A stretch of DNA of 64,000 bases from Vicinamibacterales bacterium. Its GTDB lineage: Bacteria > Acidobacteriota > Vicinamibacteria > Vicinamibacterales > UBA8438. A program made the translations under genes and the position numbers. The notes beneath the pieces are model-generated. The model was not told the origin of the DNA. It did no database searches and saw only the letters and a program-made list of their open reading frames with translations. How positions within the stretch are numbered: the first letter of the stretch is position 1; each line of letters begins with the position of its first letter. This document shows, in pieces, positions 1 to 9,807 of this stretch. The DNA is taken from the NCBI GenBank assembly GCA_958296065.1, contig CATQHX010000010.1:124001-188000 (forward strand), in the 5' to 3' direction.

Positions 1-2
1 CG

Positions 3-707
3 CACCGGATCTTCGAGCGGCAGTTCCGGCGCTCACGGATCCCGGTGGGTGACGGCTTCCTGCGGCGCGTCGTGCCTGCCATCGTGGCGGAGTCGCCGGA
101 GTTGGCCGGCGAGGCGGCCGACAGCTCCACCGCGCCGGCCGAGCTGCTGCAACTCTATCTGCTCATAAACGGGCAGCTCCGGGAGAGCAACCGCGCGGCC
201 ATAGCCTCGCTGGCGGCCGAGACCGCTCCCCGGCAGCTCTGGAGCGGCCCTTTCCGGCAACTGGCCAACTCGCAGGTCGAGTCGGGCTTCGCCGATCATC
301 GGACGTACCTGTACGACGGGAACGAAATCGACCAGCAGGTGCATCTCGGGTTCGACCTCGCATCGACGGCCAACGCGCCGGTGCGCGCCTCGAACGCGGG
401 CACGGTGATCTTCGCCGAATACCTCGGCATCTTCGGCCGCTGTGTCGTCATCGACCACGGCATGGGACTCCAGTCGCTGTACGCCCACCTGTCGTCCATC
501 GACGTCACGCCCGGCATGCCCGTCGACCGCGGCCAACAGATTGGCCTGAGCGGGCAAACCGGCCTGGCCGGCGGCGACCACCTGCACTTCGCGATGCTGC
601 TGCAGGGGCGGCCGGTGACGCCGATGGAGTGGTGGGACGAGCACTGGATAGAGGATCGGTTGCTGCGGAAGCTGCGGGAAGCAACCGGCACACCGACCTC
701 CAGGTGA
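3..707 (+). CDS. M23 family metallopeptidase (5' partial; frame open to window start)
   Basis: HLGFDLASTANAPVRASNAGTVIFAEYLGIFGRCVVIDHGMGLQSLYAHL...GDHLHFAM is a typical peptidase M23 core; listed start at 45 is internal. Confidence 0.85.
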   Translation, partial: HRIFERQFRRSRIPVGDGFLRRVVPAIVAESPELAGEAADSSTAPAELLQLYLLINGQLRESNRAAIASLAAETAPRQLWSGPFRQLANSQVESGFADHRTYLYDGNEIDQQVHLGFDLASTANAPVRASNAGTVIFAEYLGIFGRCVVIDHGMGLQSLYAHLSSIDVTPGMPVDRGQQIGLSGQTGLAGGDHLHFAMLLQGRPVTPMEWWDEHWIEDRLLRKLREATGTPTSR

Positions 708-819
708 CCGGCGCACCCGACTGCCGATATAATTGAAGGGTTTTGCTAGGTATCCGGGAACGCCCAGATTGCGTGCATCCCGGTTTCTCGCTTATCCACT
801 TCCGCGCAGGAGAAGCTCG

Positions 820-1596
820 ATGCGACACCGTACACTTTGGATCATCGTCTCGCTAGCCGCGATCGTGGTCGCCGGCGCGTGCAATTCCCGCTCCGACGTA
901 CCGCCCGTCTCGATCATCCCGGAAGGCGGCGGGGCGGCGGCCAACGCGATCGGCGAAACCGGCACCAGTACCGTCAGCGGTTCCATCACCCTCCAGGGCA
1001 CACCCCCGGCGGCCGAGACCATCCGCATGAACTCGGATCCGGTCTGCGTCAAGGCAGCGACGAACACCGAGACCGAGTACTACGTGGTCGGCGACGGCGG
1101 CGGGCTCGGCAACGTCTTCGTCTACGTCAAGGAAGGCCTGTCCGGTTCGTACCCGGCCTCCACCGAGACCGTCACCCTCGACCAGCAGGGCTGCCGCTAT
1201 ACGCCGCATGTCTTCGGCGTGCAGGTCGGCCAGACGGTGCAGATCACCAACTCCGACCCGACGCTGCACAACATCCACGCCACCCCGGCCATGAACGCGG
1301 AGTTCAACACCGGCCAACCGATTCAGGGCATGTCCATGGAGCGGACGTTCGACGAGGTCGAGGTCATGGTTCCGTTCAAGTGCGACGTGCACGGCTGGAT
1401 GAACGCTTACGTCGGCGTGCTCAGTCACCCGTACTTCGCCACGACCGGGCCCGACGGCGCGTTCGACCTCAGCAGCCTGCCGGCCGGCAACTACGTCGTC
1501 GCGGCCTGGCACGAAATGCTGGGTGAGCAGACGCAGAACGTAACGGTCGGCGACGGCGCGACCGCCGAGGTTTCTTTCACGTTCACCGTCGGCTAG
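820..1596 (+). CDS. Cupredoxin / carboxypeptidase-regulatory-like lipoprotein
   Basis: ATG at 820, lipobox-like signal (IIVSLAAIVVAGAC), cupredoxin-like ligands HNIH...CDVHGWM, then PDGAFDLSSLPAGNYVVAAWHE. Confidence 0.75.
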   Translation: MRHRTLWIIVSLAAIVVAGACNSRSDVPPVSIIPEGGGAAANAIGETGTSTVSGSITLQGTPPAAETIRMNSDPVCVKAATNTETEYYVVGDGGGLGNVFVYVKEGLSGSYPASTETVTLDQQGCRYTPHVFGVQVGQTVQITNSDPTLHNIHATPAMNAEFNTGQPIQGMSMERTFDEVEVMVPFKCDVHGWMNAYVGVLSHPYFATTGPDGAFDLSSLPAGNYVVAAWHEMLGEQTQNVTVGDGATAEVSFTFTVG

Positions 1597-1777
1597 GAGT
1601 CCGCGCCGTAGAACGCAACGGAGCGAGTTCTGCGGCGCAAGCTCCTGGGGCGGTGGGGGCTGGGGCCGAACCCGGTTTGGCGGCGCTAGTCGAAGCAGCG
1701 AACCGGTTGGCCGAGGCGTCCTCGCACAGGACGCCTCGGTCGCGCGCCTTCCCCCGCGACCCTGGCGGTCTCCTCTC

Positions 1778-2761
1778 ATGCGCTGGCTGCACTACTACCT
1801 GAGCTTCTGCGCGGCGGCATCGCTGCTGCTGATCGTCGCCGGAGGTCTGGTCACCAGCACGGGTTCGGGGCTGGCCGTGCCCGACTGGCCGAACACCTAC
1901 GGCACCTTCATGTTCGCGTTCCCGCTGTCGCAGATGGTCGGCGGCATCTTCTACGAGCATGGCCACCGTCTCATCGCCAGCACTGTCGGCCTGCTGACGA
2001 TCGGGTTGTCCGTCTGGATCGCGGTCGTCGAGCCCCGCCGCTGGGTCCGCCGCCTGGGCTGGACCGCCCTGGCCGCGGTCGTCATCCAGGGGCTGCTGGG
2101 CGGAATCACCGTTCTGTATTTCCTGCCGGCGCCGATCTCGATCAGCCATGCGGGACTTGCGCAACTCTTCTTCGCGCTCGTCGTGAGTCTCACCCTGTTC
2201 ACCTCGCCGGGCTGGCGATCGGGATCGCCGGCGTTCGCCGCACGAGACGATCGCGTCTTGTCGCGGCTCGCGCTGGCGGCTCCGGTCGTCATTTTCGGAC
2301 AGATTCTGCTCGGGGCCACGATGCGGCATACCGGGGCCGGACTTGCGATCCCGGACTTTCCCCTGGCGTTCGGGCACCTTCTGCCTCCGGAGTGGACCGC
2401 CGGCATCGCGATCCACTTCGCCCATCGCGTCGGCGCACTGGCGGTGACGACGATTGCGCTGGCCACGGCGGGCCACCTGCTGTTCCATCACCGGGAGCAA
2501 CGCGAGCTGACGAACCCGGCTTTCCTGCTCACCGTGCTCGTGCTGGTGCAGGTGGGCCTGGGGGCCTGGACGGTGTTGAGCGGCAGGCAGGTAGCAGTGA
2601 ACACCGCCCACGTCGCAGTGGGTGCGGTCACGCTCGCCACCTCCCTCGTGCTGGCGCTGCGAGTACACCGGAGCTGGTTTGGGGATGCCTCCGGCGACAG
2701 TCGACGCGCATCGCGACCCGCCGTGGAGGCGATGGGCAGCGGCTCGGAGGCACGGGCGTGA
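1778..2761 (+). CDS. ctaA: Haem A synthase, COX15/CtaA family
   Basis: GGLVTSTGSGLAVPDWP, HRLIAS, GATMRHTGAGLAIPDFPLAFG, HFAHRVGA motifs; multi-pass. Confidence 0.88.
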   Translation: MRWLHYYLSFCAAASLLLIVAGGLVTSTGSGLAVPDWPNTYGTFMFAFPLSQMVGGIFYEHGHRLIASTVGLLTIGLSVWIAVVEPRRWVRRLGWTALAAVVIQGLLGGITVLYFLPAPISISHAGLAQLFFALVVSLTLFTSPGWRSGSPAFAARDDRVLSRLALAAPVVIFGQILLGATMRHTGAGLAIPDFPLAFGHLLPPEWTAGIAIHFAHRVGALAVTTIALATAGHLLFHHREQRELTNPAFLLTVLVLVQVGLGAWTVLSGRQVAVNTAHVAVGAVTLATSLVLALRVHRSWFGDASGDSRRASRPAVEAMGSGSEARA

Positions 2762-3648
2762 AGGGCAGCACGGCAACGCTGGCCATGGTGCCGCATCGGG
2801 TCGCCGACTTCCTGGCGCTCACGAAGCCGCGGCTCAACTCGCTGGTCGTCGCCACCGCGGGCGTCGGGTACTACCTCGGAGCCGGCGCAGCGCCCGACCT
2901 CGCCGTGGCGCTGCACGTGCTGGTGGGGTCGGCCCTCGTGGCGGGTGGTGCCGCCGCCTTCAACCAGGTCGCCGAACGGGACATAGACGAGGTCATGCAG
3001 CGCACACGGCTGCGACCGATGGCGACCGGTCGACTCACCCCGGTCGAAGGCAGGCTGTTCGCCGTCACCCTCAGCGTAGCGGGGCTGCTCGAGCTGGTGT
3101 TGCGGGTCAACGCCCTTGCCGCCGCGGTGGCCCTTGCGACGCTGGTCAGCTATGCCGCCGTCTATACGCCACTCAAGCGGCGGACACCCTGGGCGACGCT
3201 GATCGGCGCGGTGCCGGGCGCACTGCCGCCCGTGATCGGATGGACCGCGGCGCGCGGCGCGCTGACCGTGGAGGCGTGGATCCTGTTCGGCATCGTCTTC
3301 CTCTGGCAACTGCCGCACTTCCACGCGCTGTCCTGGCTATACCGGGACGATTTCGGTCGAGCCGGCCTGCCGCTGGTGGCCACCCGCGATCCCGACGGCC
3401 GGCGAACGGCTCGGCAGGCTCTCGTGCCTGCCGTCGCGCTCGTCCCTCTGAGCCTGGCGCCGGCCCAGGTCGGGATGACCGGACCGCACCACGTCGCGGT
3501 GGCCGGCGTCCTGAGCGTGGTGTTCCTCACGCTCGCCATCCGTTTTCTCAACCGGCGCTCCGAGACCCGGGCACGGACCCTGTTCATCGGGTCGTTGGTC
3601 TATTTGCCGCTGTTCTGGGCATCGCTGCTTGCGGGGCTCGCGCTCTGA
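2758..3648 (+). CDS. ctaB: Protohaem IX farnesyltransferase
   Basis: GTG start overlapping ctaA stop; LTKPRLNSLVVATAGVGYYLG, NQVAERDIDEVMQRTRLRPMATGR, YTPLKRRTPWATLIGAVPGALPPVIGW. Confidence 0.92.
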   Translation: MKGSTATLAMVPHRVADFLALTKPRLNSLVVATAGVGYYLGAGAAPDLAVALHVLVGSALVAGGAAAFNQVAERDIDEVMQRTRLRPMATGRLTPVEGRLFAVTLSVAGLLELVLRVNALAAAVALATLVSYAAVYTPLKRRTPWATLIGAVPGALPPVIGWTAARGALTVEAWILFGIVFLWQLPHFHALSWLYRDDFGRAGLPLVATRDPDGRRTARQALVPAVALVPLSLAPAQVGMTGPHHVAVAGVLSVVFLTLAIRFLNRRSETRARTLFIGSLVYLPLFWASLLAGLAL

Positions 3649-3657
3649 GGTACCCGC

Positions 3658-4074
3658 TTGCCTGAGGTCACCGATCTTCCGGGCGTCAACGCCGCGCTGA
3701 ACGCCATCTCGGCACTGCTGCTGTCGATCGGGTACGTCATGATCCGCAGCGGCCGTGCCGATCGTCACCGCGCGTGCATGCTCGCCGCCTGCGCCACCTC
3801 CACACTCTTCCTTGCCTCGTACGTCGTCTACCACCTCAACGTCGGTTCCGTAGCGTTCACGGGACGGGGACCGATCCGCGTCGTCTACTTCACGGTGCTG
3901 ATCAGCCACATCGTGCTCGCGGCGTCGATTCTGCCGCTGGCTCTCCTCACGCTGATCCGAGCACTGCGTGAGCGCTTCGCCGCCCATGCGGCCATCGCAC
4001 GCTGGACATTGCCGATCTGGCTCTACGTGTCGGTCACCGGTGTGGTCGTCTACTGGATGCTGTATCGGATGTGA
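3658..4074 (+). CDS. DUF420-like membrane protein
   Basis: LPGVNAALNAISALLLSIGYVMIRSGRADRHRACMLAA and 4-TM pattern; adjacent to ctaAB. Confidence 0.75.
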   Translation: MPEVTDLPGVNAALNAISALLLSIGYVMIRSGRADRHRACMLAACATSTLFLASYVVYHLNVGSVAFTGRGPIRVVYFTVLISHIVLAASILPLALLTLIRALRERFAAHAAIARWTLPIWLYVSVTGVVVYWMLYRM

Positions 4075-4308
4075 CCGGCCTTCCCGCTGGACGCGCCGGC
4101 GGCAGATGCGCGCCGCACTCGCGTGGCGACGCGGGAGCCGCTTCGCGCCGCTGGGAGTCCGTGGTGAAATCTCGGGCTGAAGGTCAACCCATTTATTTTC
4201 AGTCGTTTAGGTGGCTGCCCCCAGCGGCCGTGTGCATTTCCGTGCACAATTTGTGATCCGACTGTACCGGACTATTCTAGCCCTCTGCGGAGCTGCGGAC
4301 CTGCGGAC

Positions 4309-4490
4309 GTAACCGTTCGGTGAACCCGGTATGGACATGGGAGCGGGCCAACCGGACGCTGGCGTTGTCGACGGCCAGTACCGGTCGAATGTCCCTGCGC
4401 AGGGAGAGCGCCGGACAGGATTGGCTCGCTGTGCGGACGATGCTTGCCCGACTGCCGGAACGCCGGATACCGGCTTGAGCGAACGCTTAC
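4309..4490. mobile_element. MITE-like element with ~24-bp imperfect TIRs, inserted in a ctgcggac tandem array
   Basis: 4309-4332 GTAACCGTTCGGTGAACCCGGTAT vs reverse complement of 4467-4490 GTAAGCGTTCGCTCAAGCCGGTAT (20/24); ctgcggac on both sides (4301-4308, 4491-4498). Confidence 0.6.
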
Positions 4491-4559
4491 CTGCGGACCT
4501 GCGGACCTGCGGACTGCGGACTGCGGACGGATCCCGCGGTCGTCGAGCCGATAGCGTTC

Positions 4560-4680
4560 GTGCAGGCGCCCGAGCGCTTCGAGCACGTCGGGAAACGGCT
4601 TCAGCCGCTCGATGCACGAGACGAGCCAGCGCACCTCGTCGTGGGTATGGTCGATGCCTCGGTGGCGTGCATGACGTCGC
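4560..4680 (-). pseudogene. Haloacid-dehalogenase-type II fragment
   Basis: Minus-strand RWLVSCIERLKPFPDVLEALGRLHERYRLD, then tandem repeat DNA. Confidence 0.4.
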
Positions 4681-7048
4681 TATTCTGCCCGCAGGGCTGT
4701 CATCGGGTCGAGCCGGGCAGCCCGGCGCGCGGGAACCGCCGAAGCGGCCAGCGCGGCGAGGGCGACGACGAGGGCGACCGTGGCGAACGTGCCTGCATCG
4801 TACGGTCCGACCCCGTAGAGCAGGCCAGCGAGACTCCGGCCGGTGGCGGCAGCCATCGTCGTGCCCGCGACGAGGCCGACCGCGGTCACGCCCAGGCTGC
4901 TTCCCATGACCAGCCGGACGAGCCGGCCCGGCGACGCGCCGACCGCGGCGCGTATGGCCAGCTCCCGGCGCCGTTCCGCGACGCTCCGGGCCAAGGTGCC
5001 GAAGAGACCGGCCATGGCGACGGCCAGCGCGAGCGCCGCGAAGCCGGCCGCCGGCACGACGCGCAGCCGCCGCTCGGCGATCGTGCCGGCGGCATGGTCC
5101 GCGAGCGTGCGCACCTACGGAATCGGCAGCGACGGGTTCAAGGTACGGATGAGATCGCGAACCGCCGGGACCAGCGCCGCCGGATCGCCGGTGGTCCGCA
5201 CGACGAGGTGCGCTACGCCGGTCGGCGCACGCCGCCACGGGACGTACATCGAGCCCGCCCGCGGCGCGTCGAGGCCCCGGTGCTTCACGTCGCCGACGAC
5301 CGCCACGACCGGCGAGTCTCCGCGGGCGATGCCCAGGACATCGAAGTCGTAGATCATCGGACGGCCCACCGGATCCTGGTTCGGATAGGCGAAACGCGCG
5401 GCGGTCTCGCTCAGCATCACCGGGGACACCTCCGCGAGATCGTCGCCGGCATCGAATCTGCGACCGGCCGCGAGCGGCGTGCCCAGGGCCTCGAAGTAGC
5501 CGGCCGTGACCGTGCCGAAAGAGAGTGTGACGTACTCGGCGCGGGTCGCACTCTCGAAGAACATGCTGACCATCAGCGGCGCCTCGTCGGGAGGCAGCAG
5601 GCTGCCCACCCCGGCCGCCTGCACCCCGGACAGCCCGCGTACCCTCTCCAGCAGCGTGTCGACGAACGCCGTTGCGGCGCCCCCGTCGATGAACATCCTG
5701 TCGGCGAGCATCAGTCGCGCGGTCAGCGCCCGTCGCGATTCGAAACCACTATCTTCGTCGAGCAACCGGTCGACGGTGCGGACGAGCAGCCCGGTTCCGG
5801 TCAGCAGGACGATGGACAACGCGATCTGGGCGGCCACCAATCCGGCGCGCAGGCGCCTGGTCGTCGGCGAACCGGTCGCGAACGCCCCGCCTCGCGGGAC
5901 GGCAGCGTCACGTCTCGTGGCCGTGAACGTGGAAGCGCCGCCGCAGACCACGCCGACCAGCAGAGTCAGAACCAGACCCGTCAGGACGACCGGGAGGTCG
6001 ATGGCGACGCCGTCGAGGCGTGGCGTGACGCCGGCGGCCGTGGCCGTGAACAGCCGCAGACCGGCCCAGGCCGCCGCGAGGCCCAGGACAGGCCGCCGAG
6101 GGCCAACGCCAGACCCTCGACCAGCGCGGCCCGGACCAGTCGCGCCCTACCGGCCCCGAGAGCGATCCGGACGGCGAACTCCCGGCTCCGCACGACCGAG
6201 CGCCCGATGAGAAGGGTTACTGTATTCGCGCACGAGACGACCAGCACCAGCATCGCCGCCGCGATCGACACCCGGACCACCGGCCGCGCGCTTCCGAGCA
6301 GGGTCTCTTCCACCGACCTGACCGCGGCGCTCCAGGCCTCGCCGCTGATCTCGCGCGCGACCCGGTCGGCGTCGTCCCCGGCGTGGGCGATGGTCGTGCC
6401 CTCGGGCATGCGCCCCACGAGGCGATATCCACCCGAACCCTCCGGTACTACCAGCCACACGTCGACGTCGGCCGACGGAAACGCGAAGTCATCCCCCATG
6501 ACCGCGGCCACGTCGTAACGACGGTTCCCGACCGTCACCGCCTGGCCGAGGGCGGACCGGCCGGTGTCGTCCTCCATCGCGCGTGCCAGGGGCGTACTGA
6601 CCACGGCCCGGGCGTCAGCCCCCGGGAACCGGGACCTGACGCCCTCCGCGGCCGGCGCGCCGAGCACCTCGAAGAAGTCCTCGCTGACCGTGGCCACCTC
6701 CAGAACGCGGGTCGGCCCCACGCCCCGCACCACGCGTTCCCGCGCGTCGTAGCCGGCCACACGGGCTGTCCGTAGCCGTTGGTTCCACTCGTCGATCTCG
6801 TCGAATCCGACACGATGTTCCAGGCCGTCCTCTTCGTACACCTCCGCTATGGTGATCAGCCGGTCGGCGGCGACGTAGGGAAGCGGGCGCCAGAGCACCC
6901 CGTAGGCGACGGCGAGCACGGCGGTGTTGATGCCCAGACCCAGTGCCAGAATCCCTGCCGCCAACACGAACACCCCCGGATGTCGCACCAGCGAGCGGGC
7001 GACGTATCGTACGTCGTGGGCAATCGACTCGAGCATCGGGAACTCCAT
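4680..7048 (-). pseudogene. ADOP/MacB-like FtsX-family ABC permease, disrupted
   Basis: Starts MLESIAHDVRYVARSLVRHPGVFVLAAGILALGLGINTAV; frame lost near 6090 (GLALALGG|), in-frame TAG near 5115 (NPSLPIP*VRTLADHAAG), C-term PARRAARLDPMTALRAE. Confidence 0.8.
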
Positions 7049-7060
7049 CTCGTCCCCGCA

Positions 7061-7190
7061 ATTCTGCCCGCAAGGCAGCCGCCGGGTCGAGCCCGGCGGA
7101 CTCGGAGAACGCGGGCCGTCGCCGCCCGCCACGTTCCGGCGACCGGCCCCGACGGCTACAGATCGGGACCGGAACTTCCGATACCTGTAA
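7061..7190 (-). pseudogene. C-terminal relic of a second ADOP-like permease
   Basis: SESAGLDPAAALRAELRG parallels RLDPMTALRAE; DNA at 7061 (attctgcccgcaaggcagccgccgggtcgagcc) is near-identical to 4681 (attctgcccgcagggctgtcatcgggtcgagcc). Confidence 0.55.
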
Positions 7191-7207
7191 CACACGGGAG
7201 GTTGCAG

Positions 7208-7423
7208 ATGGCAAAGTTCATGGCCTGCCACGAGACCCGCACTCTGCGCCCCGGCTTCATCCCCATCGGAGACGTCACCAGAGTCGAGCCTGATGACCCG
7301 GCACGGGCGTTCTTCGCCTTTACGACGATCACGTTGAAGTCCGGCGAACGGGTTCACGTCACGGAACAGCCGGCCATGGTGCGCTGCATGGCGTACAACC
7401 CCCTGTGGATGATCGACGCGTAG
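7208..7423 (+). CDS. Small hypothetical protein (~71 aa)
   Basis: ATG at 7208, MAKFMACHETRTLRPGFIPIGDVTRVEPDD... Confidence 0.45.
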   Translation: MAKFMACHETRTLRPGFIPIGDVTRVEPDDPARAFFAFTTITLKSGERVHVTEQPAMVRCMAYNPLWMIDA

Positions 7424-7620
7424 GTCAACCGGGACACCGATGACGCTTCGGGCCTCGCGCGACCACAGCCGCATGGAGATCCCTGGAGACCCGGATCCGC
7501 TCGGCCGCCGACATACGGCCCGCGCTCACCGCGCGGGACGCGGTGGACGCCATGCGCGTCGCGTTCGGCGAGCTTCTCGAGGCTCCCTGACACCCACCGG
7601 GACCGTGATACGCTGCCTCC

Positions 7621-7900
7621 GATGGACACCCACGCGGCCGTGAGGATGCTGACCGCCGCTGGCGCGGAGGAGGCGCTTGCCGTCGCCGTTGGTCGATGTT
7701 GCTCAGAACGCCGCCGCTGACCACGGTCGCGGGTTGGCCACTCGCTCCGATCTGCGCGAAGTGCAGCGGGCGGATCTGGCGGCCCTTGAGGCCCGGCTGA
7801 CGTGGCGTTTCGCCGGTGAGATACTGGCGCAGACACTCGCGATTCTCGGCGGCGTGGTCGCGATCCTGCGCCTCCTGGATTCACCCCTACCGACCGACGG
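7621..7900 (+). pseudogene. Small coiled-coil/TM protein relic
   Basis: MDTHAAVRMLTAAGAEEALAV [frameshift] DVAQNAAADHGRGLATRSDLREVQRADLAALEARLTWRFAGEILAQTLAILGGVVAILRLL. Confidence 0.45.
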
Positions 7901-8154
7901 GGCCCGCCGGAACGCGAAGCTGGGTGCGCTCGTTACCCTCGCCGAGGCTCGGGAACTGGTACCCACCATTCCGGCCGGGAATCTGCGAGACGTAATCTGG
8001 CGATCCGTTCAGGGCTTCCTTTCTCATCGCAAAGCAGTCCTCGGCGCTCTTCGTCGAAGGACCGACTGGCGCCGCCCAGACCGGAGCGACCCGTTCGGCG
8101 AGCCGACGTCGGTCGAGGCCGGCCCGTCCGGCAGGATCCACCAGTGAGGGCAGA

Positions 8155-9345
8155 TTGACTACCTCGAGCGGAACGCCAATTCTGGTGTCAGAGACCTCCA
8201 GAACATTGCTCCGAGCCCCCAAGCGGTCGGAGCGCTGGTTGCAGGAACTCATCCACCGGCATCCGACGTGTCTACCGATGGACGAAATCGAGCCGGGCAT
8301 CGGGCGTCTGATCCCTGTTTGCATGGAGTTGCCCCTCCGCGTCGGCTGGGTTGACAACCTGTTCATCACGCCCGAGGGCAATCTAGTCATCGTTGAGGTG
8401 AAACTCTGGGGCAACCCCGAGGCTCGCCGCCAAGTCGTCGCACAGACCCTGGAGTACGCGACAGCGCTCTTCAAGCTCGACTACATCGAGTTGGAGGCCG
8501 CGGTCAGGAAGGCGGATTTGGGCGGAGAGAAGCCCCCGAAACACCTCTACAGCATGGTGGACGTAGCGGACGCTTTGCCCGAGAGCGAGTTCGCGGACCG
8601 CGTTTCGCGCAACCTGCGCGACGGACGGGTGGTCGTGTTGATCGTGGGCGATGAGATCCGCCCCGCAGCAGGTGAATTCGTGGCGGCGCTGCAGGCCCAT
8701 GCGAACTTCCACTTCACGTTCGCTCTCATCGAAATGCCGGTGTACACGTTACGCGGAACCAATGCTGCCAACGAGTACGTGGTCATGCCGCGAACGCTGC
8801 TGAAGACCGTCGAGGTACAGCGGTTCACCATACGGACGGAGGGCGGCGCTACTGTGGTCACGGACGCGGGAATAGATAAGCGAAAACCGTTGCGGCGGTC
8901 AACCATCTCGTCCAAGGAGTTCTCGGAGGCGATACGGGAACGTGCCCCCGACGTTCCCGACAAGCTGATGCAGTTTCTGGACGATGTGGCCGCTATCGAT
9001 GTGCGCGTCGAGTACCTCGCAGCGCTGAACCTCAAGTGGGATCAGCCGGCAGGCAAGCCCGTGAACCTTGGCACCGTGACGCGAAGCGGAGAGATCTGGA
9101 CTGACGCGACCTCCTGGACGGTGGACCGAGATCTGGCGGAAGAGTACAACCGGCGTCTCGCGCAACTCTTCGGCGGCAAGGTCAGGCACGGTACTACGGA
9201 GAAGGTGCCGAGGCTCTGGGTAGCTCGTCACGACGGCCCTCCGTTTCGTATCGAGGACGTGGCGGATCGGTTGTCTGCTTGGACTGGGATCATCGAAGAG
9301 TTCCAGAGCGCGGTGCGATTACGCGCCCAGGATCGCGAAACATGA
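8155..9345 (+). CDS. Hypothetical protein with PD-(D/E)XK-nuclease-like N-terminal region
   Basis: TPEGNLVIVEVKLWGNPEARRQVVAQTLEYAT: E-x-K strand followed by Q/Y helix. Confidence 0.6.
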   Translation: MTTSSGTPILVSETSRTLLRAPKRSERWLQELIHRHPTCLPMDEIEPGIGRLIPVCMELPLRVGWVDNLFITPEGNLVIVEVKLWGNPEARRQVVAQTLEYATALFKLDYIELEAAVRKADLGGEKPPKHLYSMVDVADALPESEFADRVSRNLRDGRVVVLIVGDEIRPAAGEFVAALQAHANFHFTFALIEMPVYTLRGTNAANEYVVMPRTLLKTVEVQRFTIRTEGGATVVTDAGIDKRKPLRRSTISSKEFSEAIRERAPDVPDKLMQFLDDVAAIDVRVEYLAALNLKWDQPAGKPVNLGTVTRSGEIWTDATSWTVDRDLAEEYNRRLAQLFGGKVRHGTTEKVPRLWVARHDGPPFRIEDVADRLSAWTGIIEEFQSAVRLRAQDRET

Positions 9346-9359
9346 CCGAGGGTTGCAGC

Positions 9360-9667
9360 TGTAGCCCAGAAAGCCCGGCGGCTGGTCGAGCTGCGGGACC
9401 GGTGGCTCAACCCGCCGGAGTGGGTCGCCTGGGTGGACGAGCCGGTGCTGGCTATCCGAAGCGGTCGGTTCTCAGCGACGAGGACGCGGCGAAGGCGCTC
9501 ACGAGACGAACGTTGACGAACCTCTACCACGCCCGGCCGCAGTGGCTCGCCGACTCGCCGACACGCCCGCGGCGCTCGATGCCGCCGCGGCGTCGGCCTA
9601 CGGCTGGCCCGCCGACATCGCTGATGACGATGCCCTGCGCGAGCTATTGGCACTCAACGGACGGTAG
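9360..9667 (+). pseudogene. C-terminal relic of a class I SAM-dependent DNA methyltransferase (MmeI-like tail)
   Basis: VAQKARRLVELRDRWLNPPEWVAWVDEPV [fs] GYPKRSVLSDEDAAKALTRRTLTNLYHARPQWLADSP [fs] DTPAALDAAAASAYGWPADIADDDALRELLALNGR*. Confidence 0.65.
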
Positions 9668-9807
9668 CGGGTCCACCCGCTCGCCAAGCTCGCGGCATCC
9701 TCATGCCTCACGGCAGGCGTTACGGCGGTCGCGGTCTGTGCCGACGAGATGGGCGATAATGGCCCGTGGGTCGCAGACTTCGTCGGCTCTGAATCCAGAG
9801 GAGACGC

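Noticed and set aside
4490-4530. CRISPR-like short repeats
   Set aside because: Contiguous 7-8-bp tandem units without spacers; not a CRISPR array. No CRISPR array seen anywhere.
4560-6518. 652-aa plus-strand ORF
   Set aside because: Antisense to the ADOP permease; Arg/Gly-rich shadow composition of high-GC DNA.
7480-7590. Possible Gfo/Idh or ornithine-cyclodeaminase fragment (ADIRPALTARDAVDAMRVAFGELLEAP)
   Set aside because: Too short to assign to a family with confidence.
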